Origin: Desulfofustis sp.
Lineage (GTDB): Bacteria > Desulfobacterota > Desulfobulbia > Desulfobulbales > Desulfocapsaceae
Reading direction: 5' to 3'
Length of the DNA: 11,025 bases
Assembly: GCA_030604345.1 (NCBI GenBank)
Contig: JAUVWB010000028.1
Location: forward strand, 1 to 11,025
The notes under the pieces were generated by a model. It saw only the letters and a program-made list of their open reading frames with translations. It made no database searches and was not told where the DNA came from. Below are positions 5,894-11,025 of the stretch, one piece after another. Positions within the stretch are counted from its first letter, which is position 1; each line of letters starts with the position of its first letter. Made by a program: the position numbers and the translations under genes.

Positions 5894-7660
5894 ATGTCCT
5901 ATCTGGTCCTCGCCCGCAAATTCAGACCGCAGAGCTTCGCCGACGTGGTCGGTCAGAAGCCGGTGGTCAAGACCTTGCAAAACAGCCTCAAACGCGGTCG
6001 GGTTGCCCACGCCATCCTCTTTTCCGGGGTCCGGGGTGTCGGCAAGACAACGCTCGCCCGACTCATGGCCAAGGCCCTCAACTGCGCCTCCGGACCGACC
6101 CCGACCCCCTGTAACGCCTGTTCCTCCTGCCGGCAGATCGCCGCCGGCACGGCGCTCGATCTCCACGAGATAGACGGCGCCTCCAACCGCGGCATCCAGG
6201 AAGTCCGTGACCTCAAGGACAAGATCAAGTTCATGCCGGCCGCGGCGCGATACAAAGTGATCATCATCGACGAAGTGCACATGCTCACCACCGAGGCCTT
6301 CAACGCCTTGCTGAAGACCCTCGAGGAGCCGCCCGAACACGTCTATTTCATGTTCGCCACCACCGAGCTGCACAAGATTCCGATCACCATTTTGTCCCGT
6401 TGCCAGCGCTACGAGTTGCAACGGGTCACCGGCGCTGAGCTGAGCGAACATTTTGCCCGGCTGGCCGCCGCCGAAGGGATCTCCCTGGAAGCTGCCGCCC
6501 TGGCCCTGATCGTCAGGGAGGCGGAAGGCTCGGTCCGCGACGGTCTGAGCCTGCTCGACCAGGTATTCTCCTATGGCGATGAACATATCACCGCCCGCGA
6601 CGTGGCGGACGTGCTCGGGCTGGTCGGCCGCGATGTCCTGCACGACATCGCCCGCGCCCTGCTCAACGGCGACCGGCAGACCGCCCTGGCCCGGCTCGCT
6701 GAGGCCTTCGAACACGGCATGGATCTGAAACGATTCATGAACGACCTGCTCGATTGTTTTCGCAGCCTGATGCTGATCCGCATCTCCGGCTGCGAGCATC
6801 TTATCGAACTGCCGGCCGAAGAAATCGCTCTCCTGGCAGAAACCGCCCGGCAGCACAGCCTGGAAACCATCCACCAGCAACTGAACCTGCTGCTGCAGAC
6901 GGCCGAGACCATCCGCCACTCCTCGCAACCGCGGCTGGCCCTGGAGATCGCTTTTCTCTCCATCATCGAATCCGGCAATGTCATCGGGGTCCAGACCCTA
7001 CTCAGCCAATTGGACGAAGTGCTCGGCAAGCTTCCCGAGAGTGGACCGCACGCGACAGCCTCCGAAAAATCCGATGGCCGATCGGGGCCGCCGCCTGTCG
7101 ATCCCCCCCCGGTCAAAAGGGTCGCACCGCCGCAACCGCCATCGACAAACGACCTGCCCGCCGCCCCGCCGCCAGCCGAGCCGCCCCCCGTTACAACACC
7201 CCCACCGGCGGCAGCCAGGGACAGCAGCAGCGGCCAACCGGAAAAAGCGGCACCGCCACCACCGCCGGGCGGAACGAAACAGATCAGAAAGGACTGGCTG
7301 GAGTTCATCGCCTACGTCCGCAACCGGCGGGAATGGATGGCCCAGAACCTGCAACAGGCCACCGCCGTCAAGGAACACGGGAGCGAGCTGAACCTGGAGT
7401 TCGACACCCCGGCGGAGTGCGCTTTGCTGCGGAGCAAAGAAAATCGCCAGGCACTGACCGAATACGTACTTGATTTTTTTCAGAAAGATTTCACCATCCA
7501 CATCATCAGCCCGGAAGATCCGGACGACCCCGGCGTCGCCGTTGCCGAAGGACCAAAGAAGCGGCGCCAACAGCTGGCCGCCCATCCATTGGTACGGATG
7601 ACCGAAGAAATCTTCGGCGGCCAGGCCGGAGATATCCGGATCAGTCAACACAATCGTTAA
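5894..7660 (+). CDS. dnaX: DNA polymerase III subunits gamma and tau
   Basis: A 588-residue clamp-loader ATPase that loads the beta clamp and, through its C-terminus, couples the core polymerases. The N-terminus MSYLVLARKFRPQSFADVVGQ is canonical and fixes the start. Visible motifs are Walker A GVRGVGKT (45-52), a zinc finger with Cys64, 73, 76 and 79, Walker B IIIDEVHM (123-130) and the sensor/arginine-finger SRC (168-170). After the collar domain there is a proline-rich linker (about 396-458), then a C-terminal domain of about 130 residues that would be specific to tau. I see no A-rich slippery site like that of E. coli; a C8 run (7103-7110) lies in the linker. Ribosome binding is weak (TAAG five bases before the ATG). 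It heads the dnaX-ybaB-recR operon. Confidence 0.97.
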   Translation: MSYLVLARKFRPQSFADVVGQKPVVKTLQNSLKRGRVAHAILFSGVRGVGKTTLARLMAKALNCASGPTPTPCNACSSCRQIAAGTALDLHEIDGASNRGIQEVRDLKDKIKFMPAAARYKVIIIDEVHMLTTEAFNALLKTLEEPPEHVYFMFATTELHKIPITILSRCQRYELQRVTGAELSEHFARLAAAEGISLEAAALALIVREAEGSVRDGLSLLDQVFSYGDEHITARDVADVLGLVGRDVLHDIARALLNGDRQTALARLAEAFEHGMDLKRFMNDLLDCFRSLMLIRISGCEHLIELPAEEIALLAETARQHSLETIHQQLNLLLQTAETIRHSSQPRLALEIAFLSIIESGNVIGVQTLLSQLDEVLGKLPESGPHATASEKSDGRSGPPPVDPPPVKRVAPPQPPSTNDLPAAPPPAEPPPVTTPPPAAARDSSSGQPEKAAPPPPPGGTKQIRKDWLEFIAYVRNRREWMAQNLQQATAVKEHGSELNLEFDTPAECALLRSKENRQALTEYVLDFFQKDFTIHIISPEDPDDPGVAVAEGPKKRRQQLAAHPLVRMTEEIFGGQAGDIRISQHNR

Positions 7661-7688
7661 CCACCCCCCGCATCGAGGACGCCGTATT

Positions 7689-8006
7689 ATGGATCTCTCT
7701 TCAATCATGCAGCAGGCGCGCGACATGCATGAAAAAATGGCCAAAATCCAGAACGACCTGGCAAGCAAGACCATCACCGGCAGCGCCGGCGGCGGCATGG
7801 TCAACGTCGAGGCCACCGGCCGGGGCGACATTATCTCCGTCAAGATAGAACCGGAACTGATCGACCCGGCCGAGGCCACCATGCTCCAGGACCTGGTTAC
7901 CGCCGCCGTCAATGACGCCCTGCGCAAGGCCCGCGACCTGGCAAAGCAGGAGATGACCAGGCTTACCGGCGGCATCCAGATCCCCGGGGTTACCAACCTC
8001 TTTTAA
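7689..8006 (+). CDS. ybaB: YbaB/EbfC family nucleoid-associated protein
   Basis: A 105-residue small DNA-binding protein, the usual size for YbaB/EbfC. The N-terminal helix (MDLSSIMQQARDMHEKMAKIQNDLAS) is followed by the family core, with GGGMVNVEATGRGDIISVKIEPEL and then a helix rich in A, D and K (LVTAAVNDALRKARDLAKQEM). Such proteins form dimers that bind DNA and organise the nucleoid. The position between dnaX and recR is widely conserved and supports the call. A Shine-Dalgarno GAGGA (7675-7679) lies nine bases before the ATG. The gap from dnaX is 28 nt and to recR 9 nt, so the three genes form one transcript. Confidence 0.95.
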   Translation: MDLSSIMQQARDMHEKMAKIQNDLASKTITGSAGGGMVNVEATGRGDIISVKIEPELIDPAEATMLQDLVTAAVNDALRKARDLAKQEMTRLTGGIQIPGVTNLF

Positions 8007-8015
8007 GCACGCCCG

Positions 8016-8627
8016 ATGAGCAGCCTGCACGTCATCCCCCCGGCCCTGGAACGGCTGATCCGCAGCTTTTCCCAACTCCCCGGCATCGGCAGCAAGACTG
8101 CAACCCGCCTGGCCTTGAACATCCTGCGCCGACCTCCTGCCGAGGCCCGGGAACTGGCGGCGGCCCTGGCCGAGTTGCACAGCGCTATACGTCTCTGTTC
8201 CCGCTGCATGACCTTTTCCTAAAAAGACCCGTGCCTGATCTGCAGCGACCCGCGCCGGGACGGTTCGCTGGTCTGCGTCGTCGAACAGCCGGCCGACCTG
8301 ATGGCTATTGAAAAGACCGACCGTTACCGGGGGCACTACCATGTGCTGCACGGTGTCCTGTCACCGATCGACGGTATCGGTCCCGAGGAGATCAAGGTCC
8401 GGGAACTGGTCAGTCGGATCAAGACCGGCACCATCGACGAAGTGTTGATCGCCACCAGTTCGACGGTCCCCGGCGAGGCCACCGCCTCCTATCTCATCGA
8501 CCGGCTGCAGCAGCTGCCGGTGAAACTGTCGCGCCTCGCCTGCGGCATCCCGATGGGCATGGACATCAAGTACGCCGATCAATACACCCTGGCCCGGGCC
8601 ATCGAAGGCCGGTCGAAGGTGGGCTGA
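8016..8627 (+). pseudogene. recR: Recombination mediator RecR interrupted by an in-frame TAA
   Basis: RecR works with RecO and RecF to load RecA on gapped DNA. The frame holds 204 codons, about the normal family length, but codon 69 (8220-8222) is TAA. Upstream are the helix-hairpin-helix LPGIGSKTA (21-29) and the first zinc pair Cys61/Cys64. Directly after the stop, in the same frame, come the second pair Cys73/Cys76 (CLIC), SDPRRDG and a complete Toprim domain from LVCVVEQ to the C-terminal GRSKVG. Family members usually have Glu where the stop falls (for example TFTEQE in E. coli), so one G-to-T change from GAA explains it. No frameshift is present. The first downstream ATG (8301) would lose the Toprim acidic residue in VVEQ. 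It could be a real nonsense mutation, a sequencing error or a readthrough codon. Confidence 0.85.
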
Positions 8628-8671
8628 AGCGCGTCCCTGGTCCGGCAGCGGCCGATTTCGCATCTTTACGC

Positions 8672-8677
8672 TTGACA
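8672..8677 (+). promoter_or_regulatory. Orphan perfect -35 box
   Basis: TTGACA is a perfect -35 hexamer, but the sequence 17 nt later (TAATTG, 8695-8700) is a poor -10. It may be a second, weaker start for tRNA-Val and thrS, or a chance match. Confidence 0.25.
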
Positions 8678-8716
8678 CGGACCATCATTATTGGTAATTG
8701 AAGCAGGTTTTTAAGC

Positions 8717-8745
8717 TTGCCCGCAGGCTCATTCGTACGTATAAT
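8717..8745 (+). promoter_or_regulatory. Sigma-70 promoter for tRNA-Val (and possibly thrS)
   Basis: TTGCCC (8717-8722), a 17-nt spacer and a perfect TATAAT (8740-8745) predict a start near 8752. That leaves a leader of about 73 nt before tRNA-Val. No other convincing promoter lies between here and thrS. Confidence 0.7.
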
Positions 8746-8759
8746 GCAGGCAACATGAT

Positions 8760-8807
8760 GGTCGCCCCACAGCGACCCGGTACAACGCAGCCGCTGATCC
8801 GGCTGCG
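8760..8807 (+). other. Two leader hairpins upstream of tRNA-Val
   Basis: GGTCGC (8760-8765) pairs with GCGACC (8772-8777). CGCAGCCG (8786-8793) pairs perfectly with CGGCTGCG (8800-8807) around a CTGATC loop. Neither has a U-run. They occupy the predicted 5' precursor segment of the tRNA and could guide its processing. Confidence 0.45.
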
Positions 8808-8824
8808 GGACCAAAAAGCAATAC

Positions 8825-8899
8825 AGGCGCGTAGCTCAGTGGGAGAGCGCTACCTTGACGTGGTAGATGTCGTGGGTTCAATCCCCTCCGCGCCTACCA
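8825..8899 (+). tRNA. tRNA-Val (anticodon GAC)
   Basis: The acceptor AGGCGCG (8825-8831) pairs with CGCGCCT (8889-8895), then discriminator A and an encoded CCA. The D stem is GCTC/GAGC. The anticodon stem CTACC/GGTAG holds loop TTGACGT with GAC at 8857-8859, reading GUC and GUU. The T loop is TTCAATC. The T stem GTGGG/CCCTC has one U-U mismatch (8873 with 8887), which is unusual but tolerable. All other pairs are intact, so I take the gene as functional. Confidence 0.94.
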
Positions 8900-8905
8900 A
8901 TTGAT

Positions 8906-8960
8906 AAAGGCTAAAGGAAGAACGGACCTGCTGACCGTTTGCTCTTTAGCCTTTATTTTT
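8906..8960 (+). terminator. Intrinsic terminator between tRNA-Val and thrS (possible attenuator)
   Basis: AAAGGCTAAAG (8906-8916) pairs perfectly with CTTTAGCCTTT (8944-8954). An inner AACGG/CCGTT pair (8921-8925, 8935-8939) closes the loop, and the arm runs into TTTATTTTT (8952-8960). It is the strongest terminator in the window. It ends 13 nt before the thrS start, with no good promoter in between, so thrS seems to depend on readthrough or regulated antitermination. Confidence 0.85.
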
Positions 8961-8973
8961 CTCCGGCGGACAG

Positions 8974-10902
8974 ATGACTGACATTGCGGTACACATAGCG
9001 GACGGCGAGCCGATCCGGCTGCCTGCGGGGGCTCCCGTTAAAGAGGCCTTGGACAGGCTTCTCTCCGGCAAGCAGCGCAAACGGACCATCGCCGCGTACG
9101 CCAACGGCGTTGCGGTCGATTTGAGCAGGCCGCTGCACGACGACACCGAACTGGCCCCGATCCAGGTCGACAGCCCCGAAGCACTAGACATCCTGCGCCA
9201 TTCCACCTCACATGTGATGGCCGAAGCGGTGCGCGACCTGTTCGGTCCCGGGGTCAAAGTGGCCATCGGCCCGGCCATCGAAAACGGTTTTTATTACGAT
9301 TTCCGGCGCGACGAACCGTTCAGCCCCGAGGATTTCGCGGCCATCGAGAAGCGCATGGAGGAAATTGCCGCCCAGGCCCTGCCCTTCACCCGGCAGGAAG
9401 AACCGCGCCGAGAACTTATCGAGCGTTTCCGCGACCAGGGCGAAAAATACAAGGTCGAACTGCTCGAGGACATCCCCGACGATACGGTGAGCATCTACCG
9501 CCAGGGTGATTTTGTCGACCTCTGTCGCGGCCCGCACCTGCCGGATACCTCCTGGGTCAAACATTTCAAATTGCTGCGGGTGGCCGGCGCCTACTGGCGC
9601 GGCGACGAGAAGAACGACGTGCTGCAGCGCATCTACGGCACCGTCTTCTTCGATGCCAAGGAACTGAAAAAATATCTCAACGATCTGGAAGAAGCGAAGA
9701 AACGCGATCATCGGCGGCTCGGCAAGGAATTGCACTTGTTCACCGTCAACGACCAGATCGGCCCCGGCCTGATCCTCTGGCAGCCCAAGGGAGCCCAACT
9801 GCGCCGCCTGATCGAGGATTACTGGAAGGACGAACACTACCGGCACGGCTACGAGTTGCTCTACACCCCGCATATCGCCCGGCAGGACCTGTGGAAGACC
9901 TCCGGACACCTGGATTTCTACGCCGAGAACATGTACGCCGGTATGGAAATCGACGAGGTCAAATATCAGCTCAAGCCGATGAACTGCCCCTTTCATATCG
10001 GCGTCTACAAGAGCGACAAACGCAGTTACCGGGAATTTCCCATCCGTTGGGCCGAACTGGGCACCGTCTACCGTTACGAGCGGGCCGGCGCCCTGCACGG
10101 ACTGCTGCGGGTGAGGGGCTTCACCCAAGACGACGCCCATATCTTCTGCCGCGAAGATCAACTCGAGGAAGAGATATTCAACATCCTCGATCTGAACCTG
10201 CACATCCTCAAAACCTTCGGGTTTGCCGACTACGATATCTACCTGTCGACCCGGCCGGAAAAATCGGTAGGCTCAGACGAGATCTGGGAGCGAGCGACCA
10301 GGGCCCTGAAGCAGGCGCTGGAGAAGAAAGGACTCGGCTACACCGTCGATCCCGGTGAGGGGGTCTTCTACGGGCCGAAGATCGATATCAAGATCAAGGA
10401 CCAGCTCGGCCGCTCCTGGCAGTGTTCCACCATCCAGGTGGATTTCAACCTGCCCGAACGGTTCGACATGACCTATACCGGCACCGATAACCACGATCAC
10501 CGACCGATCATGATCCATCGCGCCCTGATGGGCTCGCTGGAACGGTTCGTCGGCGTGCTGATCGAGCACTATGCCGGTGTCTTCCCCCTCTGGTTCGCGC
10601 CGGTGCAGGCCCGCATCCTCAATATCACCGACGACCAGGCCGACTATTGCGAGCGCGTTTACCAAGAATTGCGAAAAGCAGGGGTGCGCGTCGAAAAAGA
10701 TTTGCGTAACGAGAAATTGAATTATAAAATCCGCGAGGCCCAGATTGGCAAAATTCCCTATATGCTGATTGTCGGCGACCAGGAAAAAACCGATGGAACG
10801 GTAACGGTCCGCTTACGCGATGGGAAAAATCTGCCGCCGATGGCCGTTGCCGACTTTGCCGCCAAGGTGGCCGACGAATGTCGGGCCGGACGCGGTATCT
10901 AG
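8974..10902 (+). CDS. thrS: Threonine--tRNA ligase
   Basis: A 642-residue class II synthetase that charges tRNA-Thr, equal in length to the E. coli enzyme. Domains in order: TGS (about 1-62); the editing domain, with HSTSH (His76, His80) and DLCRGPH (Cys184, His188), which removes mischarged serine; the catalytic core (about 245-535); and the anticodon-binding domain (about 540-640). The zinc that selects threonine is held by Cys338 (MNCPFH), His389 (DDAH) and His515 (MIHRALMGS). Motif 2 is RYERAGALHGLLRVRGFTQDD and motif 3 is GSLERFVGVLIEHYAG. The start at 8974 gives a full TGS domain; the ribosome-binding match (GGCGGA) is modest. A terminator lies just upstream and the probable infC follows, the widespread thrS-infC order. 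Confidence 0.97.
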   Translation: MTDIAVHIADGEPIRLPAGAPVKEALDRLLSGKQRKRTIAAYANGVAVDLSRPLHDDTELAPIQVDSPEALDILRHSTSHVMAEAVRDLFGPGVKVAIGPAIENGFYYDFRRDEPFSPEDFAAIEKRMEEIAAQALPFTRQEEPRRELIERFRDQGEKYKVELLEDIPDDTVSIYRQGDFVDLCRGPHLPDTSWVKHFKLLRVAGAYWRGDEKNDVLQRIYGTVFFDAKELKKYLNDLEEAKKRDHRRLGKELHLFTVNDQIGPGLILWQPKGAQLRRLIEDYWKDEHYRHGYELLYTPHIARQDLWKTSGHLDFYAENMYAGMEIDEVKYQLKPMNCPFHIGVYKSDKRSYREFPIRWAELGTVYRYERAGALHGLLRVRGFTQDDAHIFCREDQLEEEIFNILDLNLHILKTFGFADYDIYLSTRPEKSVGSDEIWERATRALKQALEKKGLGYTVDPGEGVFYGPKIDIKIKDQLGRSWQCSTIQVDFNLPERFDMTYTGTDNHDHRPIMIHRALMGSLERFVGVLIEHYAGVFPLWFAPVQARILNITDDQADYCERVYQELRKAGVRVEKDLRNEKLNYKIREAQIGKIPYMLIVGDQEKTDGTVTVRLRDGKNLPPMAVADFAAKVADECRAGRGI

Positions 10903-10912
10903 CAGGATGAGG

Positions 10913-10942
10913 CGCCGTCTGTTCGGCGGTTGCGCAGCAACC
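10913..10942 (+). promoter_or_regulatory. Hairpins in the thrS-infC spacer
   Basis: CGCCG (10913-10917) pairs with CGGCG (10924-10928). GGTTGC (10928-10933) pairs with GCAACC (10937-10942) around GCA. They abut and share one base, so they either stack or compete. No T-run follows, so this is not an intrinsic terminator. They may belong to an infC leader. Confidence 0.35.
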
Positions 10943-10986
10943 CCGGCAGTCAGGCTTTCATGTTCGTAGAAAAGAGGAGGTCCGAT

Positions 10987-11025
10987 ATTAAACGGAAAAG
11001 TAAGAGCGTTCCCGGCCAACGAGAG
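10987..11025 (+). CDS. infC: Translation initiation factor IF-3, N-terminal codons only, probable AUU start
   Basis: IF-3 checks the start codon-anticodon fit on the 30S subunit, and its gene normally follows thrS. Here a perfect Shine-Dalgarno GAGGAGGT (10974-10981) sits 84 nt after thrS, yet no ATG, GTG or TTG lies at a workable distance. An ATT at 10987, six bases after the GG, opens a frame to the window end encoding M-KRKSKSVPGQRE, a basic stretch like IF-3 N-termini. A rare AUU start is the known autoregulatory device of infC in enterobacteria. Only 13 codons are visible, so the identity rests on synteny, the Shine-Dalgarno site and the odd start. ATA at 10985 in another frame (ILNGKVRAF) is less likely because it is only four bases from the site. 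Confidence 0.65.
   Translation, partial: MKRKSKSVPGQRE

Noticed and set aside
5561..6928. Long minus-strand open frame opposite SRP RNA and dnaX
   Set aside because: It would run through the SRP RNA and antisense to conserved dnaX. This is a GC-rich shadow frame.
8220..8222. Recoding of the recR stop as selenocysteine or pyrrolysine
   Set aside because: The codon is TAA, whereas those residues use TGA and TAG. No recoding structure is evident.
8698..8904. Open frame overlapping the tRNA-Val leader
   Set aside because: It runs straight through the tRNA and lies in a promoter/leader segment. It has no coding signature.

Overview
The window is a GC-rich (roughly 60% by eye), gene-dense bacterial chromosome segment made almost entirely of housekeeping genes. 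The layout suggests a delta-proteobacterial (Desulfobacterota-like) organism. It combines trpB-trpA, an NtrC-type sigma-54 activator, an SRP RNA gene directly before dnaX-ybaB-recR, and thrS followed by the start of infC. I infer the lineage from gene order and protein style, not from a database match.

Layout, left to right. (1) 1-2869, plus strand: the 3' end of trpB, then trpA, then an M3-family oligoendopeptidase whose start overlaps the trpA stop (ATGA), ending in a hairpin. (2) 2943-4355, minus strand: a convergent NtrC-family regulator whose receiver domain has lost the usual phospho-acceptor Asp and whose GAFTGA loop reads GSFTSA. (3) 4503-4991: tadA, divergent from the regulator. (4) 5000-5893, an RNA-rich non-coding block: tRNA-Ser(GGA), two terminator-like hairpins, an unassigned structured tract, a strong sigma-70 promoter, the small SRP RNA, and a 143-bp low-GC inverted-repeat unit just before dnaX. 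(5) 5894-8627: the classical dnaX-ybaB-recR replication/recombination operon, with recR interrupted by an in-frame TAA inside its zinc finger. (6) 8717-11025: a promoter, tRNA-Val(GAC), a terminator wedged between the tRNA and thrS, then thrS and the first codons of a probable infC that appears to start with AUU.

How the genes work together: translation supply dominates (wobble editing by TadA, two tRNAs, SRP RNA, ThrRS, IF3). It sits beside tryptophan synthesis and DNA replication/repair. I see no CRISPR array, prophage, toxin-antitoxin or obvious defence system. The most unusual items are the recR nonsense codon, the MITE-like or riboregulator-like element before dnaX, the degenerate sigma-54 regulator, the terminator immediately upstream of thrS, and the switch-like non-coding tract at 5355-5436.
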